A stretch of DNA of 64,000 bases, taken from NCBI GenBank assembly GCA_905235745.1, contig CAJOMN010000009.1, positions 62,001-126,000 of the forward strand. The letters are read 5' to 3'. This document shows, piece after piece, positions 16,977 to 26,568 of the stretch (position 1 is the stretch's first letter; each line of letters starts with the position of its first letter). Origin of the DNA: an uncultured Lachnospiraceae bacterium (GTDB lineage Bacteria > Bacillota > Clostridia > Lachnospirales > Lachnospiraceae). The translations under genes were made by a program, and so were the position numbers. The notes beneath the pieces are model-generated. The model was not told where the DNA came from, searched no databases, and worked only from the letters and a program-made list of their open reading frames with translations.

Positions 16977-18572
16977 ATGTCATTTGCCTCGATGGGTTTT
17001 GCCTTTTTCGTAACAGTTGTTATTGTTATCTTTTATATCGTGCCGGCAAAGTTCCAGTGGGTAGTTCTTCTGGCAGCAAGCTGGTATTTCTACGGATATT
17101 ACAGCTTTAACGATCTTGTCTATATCATCATTACGACCGTATCCGCATATGTGTGCGCCGCACTTATTGAAAACGCAAGGATACGGCAGGATGCATATCT
17201 TAAGGACAATGCGGAGACCCTGTCCAAAGAGGACAGGAAAGAGTATAAGGCTCGTACGAAGAAGCACCAGAGGCTGTTCCTGATATGTACTCTTGTACTT
17301 AATTTCGGCATACTGGCATATCTGAAATATGCCAATATTACTATCGCATATATTAATATGTACAGGCTGAAGTGGTTTGGAGATACTGATTTTATCCCTT
17401 TTATCCGGGTGCTTCTGCCGCTCGGCATATCCTTCTATACATTCCAGACAATGGGATACCTGATCGATATATATTACGGCAAATATGCCAGGGAGCGTAA
17501 TTTCCTGAAGTTTGCCCTATACGTATCGTTCTTCCCGCAGATAGTCCAGGGACCGATCAGCCGTTTCGGGCAGCTTGCCCCGCAACTGTACAGTCCCAAG
17601 AAGTATGATTTTAACAATATCAGATCCGGCTTCTACAGGATCATGTGGGGCCTGTTCAAAAAGCTTGTTATCGCAGACAGGCTTGCCGGATATGTTACTT
17701 CCGTAATGTCGCAGAAGGAATACTTCGGCGGATTCTATATACTTCTGGCAGTATTCTTCTATTCGATGCAGATATACGGTGATTTTTCCGGAGGTATAGA
17801 TATTGCCTCGGGTGTTGCCGAGATGTTTGGGATTAGGCTTACCGAGAACTTCGAGCGACCGTTCTTTTCCAAATCGATCTCGGAGTACTGGCAGAGGTGG
17901 CATATCACACTCGGAACATGGTTCAAGGACTATATATTCTATCCGCTGTCCGTCAACAAGAAGATATTAAAGCTCGGGAAACGCTTACGGGAGCACGGGC
18001 ATGAATCGCTCGGAAAGCGTATTCCGATCTATATCCCGATGCTGTTTGTATGGATACTGACCGGTATGTGGCACGGGTCGGAAAGCCGTTTTGTCGTGTG
18101 GGGACTGTTTAACTATGTATTCATCGTTCTTGGAACGGAACTTGAAGGTGTATCGGCGCGTATTACCGGACGCCTACGGCTGCGGGAGAGCGGAACGCTT
18201 ATGAAATCATACAGGGCGTTCAAAACATTCTGGCTGATGTCGTTCCTGCGGCTGTTTGATATCAACCAAACCCCGTCGGACGCTTTTCGCGCCTTCAGGC
18301 TCATATTTACCGACTGGAGAACATTTGATATCGTCAAGGTCTATGAACAGCTGTCTCTTCCGCAGGAGGACTTTATCGTAGCTGCAGCTGCGATAGTAAT
18401 ATTGTTTGTATTTGAGCTCATCCAGAGAAAGGGGAGCGTCAGGGAGAGGATATTTGCGATGCCTGTAGCGTGCCAGTGGGTGATTTTGTCGGTGCTTTTC
18501 GTCGCGGTATCCGTATTCGGGTATTACGGACCCGGGTATGATGCGTCGGCATTCATATACGGAGCGTTCTGA
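16977..18572 (+). CDS. MBOAT-family O-acyltransferase, DltB/AlgI-like
   Basis: A polytopic membrane protein of 531 residues that would pass an acyl or aminoacyl group from the carrier protein across the membrane onto a polymer hydroxyl. Family marks are the FPQIVQGPISRFGQ segment, EYWQRWHITLGTWFKDYIFYPL and the catalytic His366 in LTGMWHGSE. Roughly ten hydrophobic segments are visible, including the first at residues 6-23. The start at 16977 has GAGGAA 9 bases upstream; a GTG two codons earlier overlaps the carrier stop. In dlt operons this role belongs to DltB; AlgI-type acetyltransferases share the fold, but the adenylation and carrier partners favour an aminoacyl donor. Confidence 0.88.
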   Translation: MSFASMGFAFFVTVVIVIFYIVPAKFQWVVLLAASWYFYGYYSFNDLVYIIITTVSAYVCAALIENARIRQDAYLKDNAETLSKEDRKEYKARTKKHQRLFLICTLVLNFGILAYLKYANITIAYINMYRLKWFGDTDFIPFIRVLLPLGISFYTFQTMGYLIDIYYGKYARERNFLKFALYVSFFPQIVQGPISRFGQLAPQLYSPKKYDFNNIRSGFYRIMWGLFKKLVIADRLAGYVTSVMSQKEYFGGFYILLAVFFYSMQIYGDFSGGIDIASGVAEMFGIRLTENFERPFFSKSISEYWQRWHITLGTWFKDYIFYPLSVNKKILKLGKRLREHGHESLGKRIPIYIPMLFVWILTGMWHGSESRFVVWGLFNYVFIVLGTELEGVSARITGRLRLRESGTLMKSYRAFKTFWLMSFLRLFDINQTPSDAFRAFRLIFTDWRTFDIVKVYEQLSLPQEDFIVAAAAIVILFVFELIQRKGSVRERIFAMPVACQWVILSVLFVAVSVFGYYGPGYDASAFIYGAF

Positions 18573-18584
18573 CCGGAAAATCAT

Positions 18585-19583
18585 ATGAGAACGAAGAGGG
18601 TACTGACAGTAATATTCAAGATAGTCCTGATAGTGTTAATGTATGAGACATTAACACGGATTATGATGCCCAAATATATATTTGAGAACCAGGACGGAAG
18701 GATCACAAGGGAGTACTATAGCTCCGCAAAGTATGATGATGTCATATTTGTCGGGTCCTCGACCGTATTTTCGGGGATAGATCCTGCCATATTATGGAAT
18801 GATGCCGGTATCTCGTCATATATCAGGGCGAATGCTTCACAGCCTATGTGGATATCGTATTATATGGTAGAGGATGCCGTGCGCTGCCACAAGCCGGAGC
18901 TTGTCTGCATCGATACGACGTTCATTAAATACGAGGATGATTATGTTGAAGAGCCAAGTACCCGCAAGGCGCTTGACGGCATGCGCCTGTCGCCGTCAAA
19001 GATCGGCGCGGTCAATGCTTCAATGGGAGAAGATGAGAAGATGATAGAGTATATCATCCCGCTTTTCCGGTTCCATACGAGATGGAAGGAGCTTACGTGG
19101 AACGATATCAGATACGCGTGGTATAATAAGAAAGTCACATTAAACGGCTTTATCGAGGATGACGAGATCGATCCCGTCACAGAGCCGGAGCTTATATACA
19201 CGGCCGAGGCAAAGGAGCTTGGACCCCGCAATATGGAATATCTGTGCAGGACGATAGAACTGTGTCAGGAAAACGGCATAGAAGTCATGGTGTTTAAGAT
19301 GCCGTCGCATTCATCCAACTGGAATGCCGTATATGATGAACAGATAGCGGAAGCGGTCAGCCGTTACAAAATAGACTACATTAATTTTGACGGTTTAAAT
19401 GATGAGATAGGTATTGATTACAGCACCGATACGCCTGATGCGGGATCGCATCTCAATTCCTCCGGCGCTTACAGGTTTTCGGCCTATCTGGCTGATTACA
19501 TTACGGAGAGATTTGATGTGACCGACCGCAGGAATGACGAACAGTACGTCAAATACTGGAACAGGAATACTAACAGTTTGTGA
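18585..19583 (+). CDS. membrane-anchored SGNH-like protein, DltD/AlgX-like partner
   Basis: A 332-residue protein with one N-terminal membrane helix (about residues 6-24) and an extracytoplasmic SGNH-like domain. The serine block is FVGSSTVFSGIDPAIL (Ser58/Ser59), and the C-terminal acid-His block is DAGSHLNSSGAYRFSAYL. It takes the place of DltD as the last dlt-type gene, where such proteins transfer or edit aminoacyl or acyl groups at the cell surface. Overall similarity to DltD cannot be judged without a search. It starts 12 bases after the MBOAT stop, with GGAAA upstream. Its stop codon lies inside a perfect 11-base inverted repeat. Confidence 0.72.
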   Translation: MRTKRVLTVIFKIVLIVLMYETLTRIMMPKYIFENQDGRITREYYSSAKYDDVIFVGSSTVFSGIDPAILWNDAGISSYIRANASQPMWISYYMVEDAVRCHKPELVCIDTTFIKYEDDYVEEPSTRKALDGMRLSPSKIGAVNASMGEDEKMIEYIIPLFRFHTRWKELTWNDIRYAWYNKKVTLNGFIEDDEIDPVTEPELIYTAEAKELGPRNMEYLCRTIELCQENGIEVMVFKMPSHSSNWNAVYDEQIAEAVSRYKIDYINFDGLNDEIGIDYSTDTPDAGSHLNSSGAYRFSAYLADYITERFDVTDRRNDEQYVKYWNRNTNSL

Positions 19584-19602
19584 ACGGATCGGATCCGTTC
19601 AC
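19580..19602 (+). repeat. intercistronic stem-loop between the SGNH-like gene and eam
   Basis: GTGAACGGATC at 19580-19590 is the exact reverse complement of GATCCGTTCAC at 19592-19602. It folds into a 9-base-pair stem with a 5-base loop and covers the upstream stop codon. No T run follows, so it may act on mRNA stability or partial attenuation, not full termination. Confidence 0.55.
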
Positions 19603-19618
19603 TGTTTATGGAGATAAT

Positions 19619-20842
19619 ATGGACGACAAGAGAAGGATATCGCTTGAAAGGGCAAATGAACTGCATGAGGAAATAGAAGATTATCTTGCCTTCAAGGATG
19701 AGTTCATGCGCGAAACATCCGAAATAAGGGATGTCATATCCGAAAAGCACAAGGAAGAGCTTATAGAATACTTCGGGGCAACCCGGGAAGAGTGGGACGA
19801 CTGGCACTGGCAGCTCAAGAACCGGATAAGCTCCGTATCTTTGCTGTCGAGGTTTATAAGGCTTACAGATGACCAGTACCGTATGTTCGAAGAAGTATCC
19901 GGTAAATACCGCTGGGCAACGACTCCGTATTATCTGTCGCTTATGGATTACGAGGACATGAGCTATCCGATCAATCTGATGGCGTTACCTTGCGCCGCTG
20001 AAAATGATCCGAGGGGCGAGCTTGATCCGATGAGCGAAGAGTATACCAATCCCGCTCCGTGTATTACGAGAAGATATCCGAACCGGCTGATCATAAATGT
20101 TACAAGCTCATGTGCCGTATTCTGCCGCCACTGCCAGAGGCGCAGAAAGATAGGAGAATGCGACCGCATAGAATCGGAAGAGAACATCAATGCGGCGATC
20201 GAATATATCAGAAACTGTCGGGAAATAAGAGATGTACTCATCACGGGCGGAGATCCGCTCATGCTGCCTGACGAAATGCTCGAGAATATCATCGGCAAGG
20301 TACGCGCGATCGGCCATGTTGAGATGATCAGGATCGGCACCAGGCTTCCGGTCACGATGCCGCAGCGTATCACGCCGCAGCTGTGCGATATGCTGAAGCA
20401 ATACCATCCCCTGTATATGAACATACAGTTCAATCATCCGGGAGAGCTTACAAGGGAAGCCGTAAAAGCATGCGGTATGCTTGCGGATGCCGGCATCCCG
20501 CTCGGCAACCAGATGGTATTCCTGAAGGGTGTCAATAATGATAAATATGTTGTCCAGATGCTGAATGAGGGTCTGCTGAAGGCACGTGTAAGGCCTTACT
20601 ATATCTTCCATCCGAAGCAGGTTACTGGAACAGGGCATTTCCAGATAACCGTAGAGGAGGGTCTTAGGATAATGAAGTATCTTCGCGGCCATACATCGGG
20701 ACTGGCGATACCGCAGTATATCCTAAACGCTCCCGGGGGACTTGGCAAGATACCTCTTCTTCCCGAATATATCAGGGAAAGCGACAGCGAGCATATCGTT
20801 CTGACGACGTGGGAAGACAAGGAGGTTGAGATAATATATTGA
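19619..20842 (+). CDS. eam: glutamate 2,3-aminomutase (radical SAM, KamA family)
   Basis: Radical SAM, PLP-dependent aminomutase of 407 residues. The cluster motif is CAVFCRHC (Cys165, Cys169, Cys172). The N-terminal WDDWHWQLKNRI and the PLP-lysine region APGGLGK (Lys377) are family marks. In lysine 2,3-aminomutase two Asp residues (293 and 330 in the Clostridium subterminale enzyme) bind the substrate epsilon-amino group. At the matching places this protein has Lys333 (FHPKQVTGTGHF) and Asn370 (ILNAPGG), the pair known from C. difficile glutamate 2,3-aminomutase (Lys332, Asn369). It should therefore make beta-glutamate, known as an osmolyte in other organisms. Start at 19619 because GGAG lies 5 bases ahead. 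It follows the dlt-like genes by 35 bases. Confidence 0.82.
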   Translation: MDDKRRISLERANELHEEIEDYLAFKDEFMRETSEIRDVISEKHKEELIEYFGATREEWDDWHWQLKNRISSVSLLSRFIRLTDDQYRMFEEVSGKYRWATTPYYLSLMDYEDMSYPINLMALPCAAENDPRGELDPMSEEYTNPAPCITRRYPNRLIINVTSSCAVFCRHCQRRRKIGECDRIESEENINAAIEYIRNCREIRDVLITGGDPLMLPDEMLENIIGKVRAIGHVEMIRIGTRLPVTMPQRITPQLCDMLKQYHPLYMNIQFNHPGELTREAVKACGMLADAGIPLGNQMVFLKGVNNDKYVVQMLNEGLLKARVRPYYIFHPKQVTGTGHFQITVEEGLRIMKYLRGHTSGLAIPQYILNAPGGLGKIPLLPEYIRESDSEHIVLTTWEDKEVEIIY

Positions 20843-20850
20843 ATTCGTTC

Positions 20851-20879
20851 TTGTATATTTAGCGGATAGCTATTATAAT
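20851..20879 (+). promoter_or_regulatory. promoter of the 6S-like RNA
   Basis: TTGTAT at 20851-20856 and TATAAT at 20874-20879, spaced by 17 bases. Transcription would begin near 20886. Confidence 0.7.
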
Positions 20880-20885
20880 AATATC

Positions 20886-21096
20886 AGCCTGGAATGTACG
20901 AACAAGTTCCTGTAATTTTGAACCTACATCACTTTAAACGGGATTCCTACATTGCCGGTCGGATGTCAGGCCTCATTATCCGGTGGAAGGCAGAAGATAC
21001 GGTTGCGGTTACCCACCTGGCATATTGCTAGGAGTCAAAATACAGGAATCGGCATTTCGGGTATCGGATTCTATAGATTCTATAGAATCTTTTTTG
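20886..21096 (+). ncRNA. ssrS: probable 6S RNA
   Basis: This 316-base intergenic stretch holds a promoter, a long self-complementary transcript and a terminator, with no reading frame. The closing stem is clear: TTCCTGTA at 20907-20914 pairs with TACAGGAA at 21041-21048, and TTTTGA at 20916-20921 with TCAAAA at 21035-21040. Inside are the TTTGAACCTACA and GGGATTCCTACATTG stretches that I associate with clostridial 6S RNAs, and a long central hairpin around CGGTCGGATGTCAGGCC. 6S RNA mimics an open promoter and binds housekeeping RNA polymerase. The fold and size fit; the identity rests on remembered motifs and has not been tested with a covariance model. Confidence 0.7.
21066..21096 (+). terminator. 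terminator of the 6S-like RNA
   Basis: GATTCTATAG at 21067-21076 pairs with CTATAGAATC at 21080-21089 around a 3-base loop and is followed by a run of six T residues. Confidence 0.85.
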
Positions 21097-21158
21097 TTTG
21101 ATTTTCCGCCTGATTATGCTATCATTCTAAAGTTGGAGCGTATCAGGTAATCTCGCTT

Positions 21159-22025
21159 ATGAAGAAGATTAAAGAATCCAAAATATACAGGGAATTGGAG
21201 CAATTCATATATATCGCTTCCGATAAACGGCTGGACTCTTATTCCGCCGGCGCAGCCTTTTATATATTTATCTCCTTTGTTCCCTTTATACTGATACTTC
21301 TGTCGACAATTAAGTATCTGCCTTTTACAAAAGAAGATCTGCTTTTGTTTATTGAAGATATCCTTCCCGGCGAGCGTGACTATTTTATCTCCTATATAAT
21401 AGACGAACTGTACCGGCAGGGTATCGGCGTACTGTCGATTTCTATTTTTGCTGCCATCTGGGCAAGCGGCAGAGGAGTACTCGGCATCACCAAGGGCATG
21501 AATGAGATATTTGATGCCAAGGACCCGAGAAATTACCTGATAGTCAGGGCAAGGAGTGCGGTATTTACCGTATTTCTGATGATTTCGATAATCCTCCTGC
21601 TTGTTCTGTCTGTCTTCGGAAATACGATCACGACGATAGTCAGACAGTATATTACGATACCGGAGAGGATATCCGGCATACTGGAGGTCAAGAACTCCAT
21701 TATGTTCCTTGTTCTGTTTATCCTGTTCATGTTCTTCTACTGCGTGCTTCCGGCCAAGAGGATACGAGCCGGCTCGCAGATACTCGGCGCTGCCGGGGCA
21801 AGCCTGTTGTGGATACTGTTCACAAAGCTGTTTTCATTCTATCTGTCTACGTTTAACGGATACAGTATGTACGGCAGTTTTGCCATAATCCTCATACTGG
21901 GGATATGGCTCTATACCGGAATGTATATAATGTTTATGGGGGCACTTGCCAATGTAGTTATCGCCTCCAGGAAAGGTAAAAGCTATGAAAGACCGAATAA
22001 GCGAATTGAGGGAAAGGTTCAGTAA
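21159..22025 (+). CDS. YihY/BrkB-family membrane protein
   Basis: A 288-residue polytopic membrane protein of the YihY (once 'ribonuclease BN') family. The SYSAGAAFYIFISFVPFIL opening, WASGRGVLGITKGMNEIF in the middle and the YGSFAIILILGIWLYTGMYI stretch are typical. About six hydrophobic segments are visible. The nuclease activity once given to this family belongs to another protein, so the function is unknown. Its 3' end overlaps the pheS start by 41 bases, so it is almost certainly co-transcribed with pheST, with the 6S terminator just upstream. Confidence 0.88.
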   Translation: MKKIKESKIYRELEQFIYIASDKRLDSYSAGAAFYIFISFVPFILILLSTIKYLPFTKEDLLLFIEDILPGERDYFISYIIDELYRQGIGVLSISIFAAIWASGRGVLGITKGMNEIFDAKDPRNYLIVRARSAVFTVFLMISIILLLVLSVFGNTITTIVRQYITIPERISGILEVKNSIMFLVLFILFMFFYCVLPAKRIRAGSQILGAAGASLLWILFTKLFSFYLSTFNGYSMYGSFAIILILGIWLYTGMYIMFMGALANVVIASRKGKSYERPNKRIEGKVQ

Positions 22026-23046
22026 AGAGCTCTCACAGGTTTCCGATCAAAAATCACTTGAGGAACTTCGTATCGCGTTCCTGAGTAAAAAGGGACAGAT
22101 CTCAGTACTCATGCAGGAACTGTCGAAGATACCGAATGAGAAGAAAAAGGAAGCCGGCCAGCTTATCAATTCGTTCAAGCAGGAAGTAAACGAAAGATTT
22201 GATGCGAGAATGGAAGAGATCAGGAAGATCGAGGAGGAATGCCTTATATCTTCCACGGAAAGCTATGACGAATCGCTTCCGGTAAACAGCGATACCGGTT
22301 CATATCATCCGATAACACTCGTCCAGCGTGAGCTTGAGGATATATTTGAATCAATGGGGTTTGATGTGGAGGATTACAGTGAGATAGTTGACGACTACCA
22401 CTGCTTTGAGGCGCTTAACATCCCGCAGTATCATCCGGCGAGGGATATGCAGGACACATATTATCTCACGACTCCGGGCCAGCTCCTGAAGAGCCATACT
22501 TCTGCCGCGCAGAATGCGATCATGCACAAGTACGGCAAGCTTCTCAAAGAGAAGGGCCGCCCGATAAGAGCCGTTTTCCCCGGAAGGTGCTTTCGAAACG
22601 AGGCTATCGATGCCTGCCATGAGAATACATTTTTCCAGATGGAAGGCATCATGATCGACAAGGATATATCGATATCCAATCTTATATATTTTATGAAGAC
22701 GATGCTTTCCGAAGTATTTGAAAGGGATGTAAAGGTAAGGCTCCGTCCCGGATTCTTCCCTTTTGTCGAACCCGGATTTGAGCTTGATATACAGTGCCTG
22801 ATATGCGGCGGGAAGGGATGCCCTTCATGCAAGAACTCGGGGTGGCTGGAGCTGTGCCCGTGCGGAATGATTCATCCGAATGTGCTCAAATACGGCGGTA
22901 TCAATACCGAAGAGGATCCGTATGAATACACGGGATTTGCTTTCGGTCTCGGTCTTACAAGGCTGGCGATGATGAAGTACGGGGTCGGTGACATACGTAC
23001 ATTCAACGAAGGCGATCTGAATGCTTTGTCGCAGTTCGTATCGTAA
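21985..23046 (+). CDS. pheS: phenylalanyl-tRNA synthetase, alpha subunit
   Basis: Catalytic subunit of the alpha2-beta2 enzyme that charges tRNA-Phe. The 353-residue protein begins with an N-terminal coiled coil (about residues 1-85), then class II motifs: HPITLVQRELEDIFESMGF, the motif 2 region PGRCFRNEAIDACHENTFFQMEG, and motif 3 FAFGLGLTRLAMMKYG. The cysteine-containing LICGGKGCPSCKNSGW segment suggests a bound metal as in some bacterial PheS. The start lies inside the end of the YihY gene, with AGGAAAGG upstream. No T-box leader is visible upstream, which is unusual for a Firmicute pheST. Confidence 0.96.
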   Translation: MKDRISELRERFSKELSQVSDQKSLEELRIAFLSKKGQISVLMQELSKIPNEKKKEAGQLINSFKQEVNERFDARMEEIRKIEEECLISSTESYDESLPVNSDTGSYHPITLVQRELEDIFESMGFDVEDYSEIVDDYHCFEALNIPQYHPARDMQDTYYLTTPGQLLKSHTSAAQNAIMHKYGKLLKEKGRPIRAVFPGRCFRNEAIDACHENTFFQMEGIMIDKDISISNLIYFMKTMLSEVFERDVKVRLRPGFFPFVEPGFELDIQCLICGGKGCPSCKNSGWLELCPCGMIHPNVLKYGGINTEEDPYEYTGFAFGLGLTRLAMMKYGVGDIRTFNEGDLNALSQFVS

Positions 23047-23061
23047 ATAGGAGGATAACTG

Positions 23062-25428
23062 ATGTTTGTATCAATGAATTGGATAAAGGATTTTGTGGAT
23101 CTTGACGGATTCGATACCGAACAGCTGATACACAGATTCACTTTGTCGACAGCCGAGGTTGAGGGTATAGAGTATAAAGGCCGCGATGTACAAGATGTTG
23201 TCGTCGGTGAAGTACTGTCATGTGAAGATCACCCCGATTCGGATCATCTGCATGTGCTGAAGGTGGATGCCGGTGGCGAGGTATTTGATGTAGTGTGCGG
23301 AGCTCCCAATGCGCGTGCCGGGATCAAGACCGCTTTTGCCAAACCGGGCGGAAGCGTGTGCGGTATGAAGATCAAGCCTGCCAAGCTTCGCGGGATAATG
23401 TCATACGGTATGTGCTGTTCGGCCAGGGAGATCGGGATCAGCGACGACCATTCCGGGATCATGGAGCTGGATGCTTCCTATGCGAACGGAACGGATCTTA
23501 AGGAAATATATCCGATAGACGACGTCATATTTGAGGTGGATAACAAGTCTCTTACCAACAGACCGGATCTGTGGGGACATTACGGTATAGCAAGGGAGTT
23601 CGCCGCTCTTGCCGGAAGACCTCTCCGTGAGCTTCCGGTTGCCGACAACCCGTATCAGGGAGAAGATACCGTTGATATCGTCATCAAAGACGAGGATAAA
23701 TGCTACAGATACACTTCGGTCAGGGTTGAAAACATTACCGAACATGTAAGCTCCAATGTCATGCAGGTAAGGCTCTATTATTGCGGATCGCGTGCCATCA
23801 ATCTGCTTGCCGACATTACCAACTACATAATGCTCGAGCTCGGACAGCCGATGCATGCATTTAACGGCGATAAGATCAGCAGGATAGTTGTATCGACGCC
23901 CAAAGAGGATTATAAGTTCACTACGCTTGACGGTAACGAACGTGATATCACGACCGATACGCTTATGATCAATAACGAAGATACGCCGGTCGGTATCGCC
24001 GGGATAATGGGCGGACTGGACAGTGAGATAGTGGACGACACGAATTCGCTCGTTCTCGAGAGCGCCAATTTTGACGCGGTAAGCATCAGAAAGAGCGCAA
24101 GCCGTATGGCGCTGCGTACGGATGCATCCGCAAGATACGAAAAGACGCTTGATCCCGAGATGACGCTCCTTGCCGTAAAAAGGTTCTTAAAGCTCCTGTT
24201 TGACCGTGACAGCGGCTGCAGGTGCGTAACAATTATCACCGATGTATATGTCAAAAAGTATCCGAAGATCACTGTTCCGTTCAACAAACAGTTTATCGAC
24301 CGTTATACCGGCATCGATATTTCTTCGGACACTATAGAAAATACACTTACAAGCCTTGGCTTTGCGGTTGAAAGGGACGGTGATGAATTCAAAGCGGCAG
24401 TTCCCACATGGCGCGCGACCAAGGATGTCAGCATGCAGGCCGACATTGTAGAAGAGATTACGAGGATCTACGGATATGATAATTTTGATATTAAGACAAC
24501 ATATGAACCCCTTATTCCCGCAAGACCTTCCGCACGTAAGATAAACGAGAACAGGACAAAGGATCTGCTTGTTAACAGGTACAGTCTTCATGAGGTTCAT
24601 ACAAGGATCTGGTGTGATCCCGATGACCTTCGCACTCTCGGCCTTGCACCGGAGGATAATGTAAGGCTTCTTGGCTCGTCGGAAGAAAAGGGAACCGGAA
24701 TACTGCGTACATCGATGATGCAGTGCCTCCTTCCGGTTGTCTACAGGAACAGAAGCTTTAATGATACGTTCGGGATCTTCGAGATAGGAAGATGCGTAAA
24801 CGGCACAAGGGACGACGGTACGGCAGATGAAAGACGCAGGTGCGGCGTAGTATTATACAGCAAGGACAGAAGCGAGAAATCGCTCTATATGCAGGGCGTT
24901 GATATAGTAAATACAATGGTCTCGCAGTTAAAGCATCTAAAAGCATCGTATACGAAGACGCAGCCGGAGCATGCATGGCAGCATCCGAAGAATACGAGCC
25001 GGATCGCCGTAGGCGATGATGTCATCGGCATCATAAGCACCCTGCATCCCGCAACGCTTGCCAGGATCGCCAAAAACTGTGCGGTTGTAACAATAGAGAT
25101 CGATATGGATATGTTTGACTGCGTAAACGGCAGTTATCTTGAATTCAATGAGCCATCAAGATTCCCGGCCGTAGAATACGATCTGTCGCTTGTGGTTCCG
25201 GACGGCGTCAGGTTTGAGGATCTGGAGAGCTGCTGGAGCCGGTCCGATATTCCGGAGCTATCCGGGGTAAGGGTCATTGACGTATATGACTCGGCCGATA
25301 AGAAGAGCATAACGCTCAGATTTTCATTCGTACTGTTTGACAGAACGCTTACCGGAGAAGAGGTTCAGTCGAGGATCGACGGTATTATCGAAAAGCTTGC
25401 GGCAAGGAACGTCAGCTTAAGGGCATAG
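23062..25428 (+). CDS. pheT: phenylalanyl-tRNA synthetase, beta subunit
   Basis: The 788-residue beta subunit. An N-terminal tRNA-binding domain ([16 protein letters not shown]), the B3/B4 editing domain that hydrolyses Tyr-tRNA-Phe, a B5 domain and a C-terminal FDX-ACB anticodon-binding domain ([18 protein letters not shown]) are recognisable in order. It starts 15 bases after pheS with a strong TAGGAGGAT site and forms the holoenzyme with PheS. The next gene begins one base after its stop. Confidence 0.96.
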   Translation: MFVSMNWIKDFVDLDGFDTEQLIHRFTLSTAEVEGIEYKGRDVQDVVVGEVLSCEDHPDSDHLHVLKVDAGGEVFDVVCGAPNARAGIKTAFAKPGGSVCGMKIKPAKLRGIMSYGMCCSAREIGISDDHSGIMELDASYANGTDLKEIYPIDDVIFEVDNKSLTNRPDLWGHYGIAREFAALAGRPLRELPVADNPYQGEDTVDIVIKDEDKCYRYTSVRVENITEHVSSNVMQVRLYYCGSRAINLLADITNYIMLELGQPMHAFNGDKISRIVVSTPKEDYKFTTLDGNERDITTDTLMINNEDTPVGIAGIMGGLDSEIVDDTNSLVLESANFDAVSIRKSASRMALRTDASARYEKTLDPEMTLLAVKRFLKLLFDRDSGCRCVTIITDVYVKKYPKITVPFNKQFIDRYTGIDISSDTIENTLTSLGFAVERDGDEFKAAVPTWRATKDVSMQADIVEEITRIYGYDNFDIKTTYEPLIPARPSARKINENRTKDLLVNRYSLHEVHTRIWCDPDDLRTLGLAPEDNVRLLGSSEEKGTGILRTSMMQCLLPVVYRNRSFNDTFGIFEIGRCVNGTRDDGTADERRRCGVVLYSKDRSEKSLYMQGVDIVNTMVSQLKHLKASYTKTQPEHAWQHPKNTSRIAVGDDVIGIISTLHPATLARIAKNCAVVTIEIDMDMFDCVNGSYLEFNEPSRFPAVEYDLSLVVPDGVRFEDLESCWSRSDIPELSGVRVIDVYDSADKKSITLRFSFVLFDRTLTGEEVQSRIDGIIEKLAARNVSLRA

Positions 25429-25429
25429 A

Positions 25430-26476
25430 ATGAAAACGTCTGATTTTTACTATGATCTTCCGCCTGAACTCATAGCACAGGATCCTTTGAGCGACCGTTC
25501 GTCTTCAAGGCTACTGGTGCTTGAGCCGGATACGGGAAATATAAGGCACCGGACATTTTGCGATATCACGGATTATCTGAAGAGCGGAGACTGTCTGGTA
25601 CTGAACGATACGAAGGTAATTCCGGCAAGGCTCATCGGCGTTAAGTCAGACACCGGTGCCGCCGTTGAAGTATTCCTGCTGAAGAGACGTGAAGAAGGGA
25701 TATGGGAAACTATCGTGCGTCCCGGCAAAAAGCTGCGGCAGGGTGCGCGAGTAACGTTTGGAGACGGAGCCCTTGAAGGCGAGATCATTGAAGTATTGCC
25801 GGACGGAAACCGTCTTGTCAGATTCGAATACGAAGGCATATTCGAAAATCTGCTGGACAGACTTGGCCAGATGCCGCTTCCGCCTTATATCACCCATAAG
25901 CTTGAGGACAGGAACAGGTATCAGACTGTCTATGCCAGATATGAAGGAAGTGCCGCCGCTCCTACAGCGGGGCTTCACTTTACAAGGGAATTACTCGACA
26001 ATATTTCGCAGATGGGTGTTAATATATGCTATGTCACGCTGCATGTCGGACTCGGTACCTTCAGGCCGGTCAAGGTCGAAGATGTATCAGACCATCATAT
26101 GCATACGGAATGGTATAACATAACCGGGGAGTCGGCCTCCCTCATAAATGATGCCAGGGCATCCGGTCACAGGATCATCTGTGTTGGTACGACAAGCTGC
26201 CGATGTATAGAAAGCGCCTGCCAGAGCGACGGAAAAGTGGCCTGCGGCAGCGGTGAGACGGATATCTTTATCTATCCCGGATATAAGTTCAGGGTAATGG
26301 ACGGGCTAATCACCAATTTTCATCTTCCGGAAAGCACGCTGCTCATGCTTGTCAGCGCGCTCGCGGGCAAAGATAATATCATGAAAGCATATGGTGAGGC
26401 GATAGGTGAACGCTACAGATTCTTCTCGTTCGGGGACGCGATGTTCATACTCCCGCGCGGCATCTCTTGTTTTTGA
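25430..26476 (+). CDS. queA: S-adenosylmethionine:tRNA ribosyltransferase-isomerase
   Basis: Transfers and isomerises the ribosyl group of SAM onto preQ1 at tRNA position 34 in queuosine synthesis. The 348-residue protein opens with [25 protein letters not shown], and shows [12 protein letters not shown]-like [25 protein letters not shown] and [18 protein letters not shown], all standard QueA motifs. It is placed directly after pheT; in many bacteria queA sits by ruvAB or tgt, and here ruvAB lies 6 kb downstream. Confidence 0.96.
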   Translation: MKTSDFYYDLPPELIAQDPLSDRSSSRLLVLEPDTGNIRHRTFCDITDYLKSGDCLVLNDTKVIPARLIGVKSDTGAAVEVFLLKRREEGIWETIVRPGKKLRQGARVTFGDGALEGEIIEVLPDGNRLVRFEYEGIFENLLDRLGQMPLPPYITHKLEDRNRYQTVYARYEGSAAAPTAGLHFTRELLDNISQMGVNICYVTLHVGLGTFRPVKVEDVSDHHMHTEWYNITGESASLINDARASGHRIICVGTTSCRCIESACQSDGKVACGSGETDIFIYPGYKFRVMDGLITNFHLPESTLLMLVSALAGKDNIMKAYGEAIGERYRFFSFGDAMFILPRGISCF

Positions 26477-26568
26477 GCACCTTTTGTATTATGATGATAT
26501 GGTCAAAAGTCAGGATTCGGTGACATATTTCAATATAGGAAATTGCACACTATAAGGAGAAGACTGTT

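Noticed and set aside
26477-26568. Promoter for the PilZ-gpmI genes
   Set aside because: Several TATGAT-like boxes occur after queA, but none has a convincing -35 box at proper spacing.
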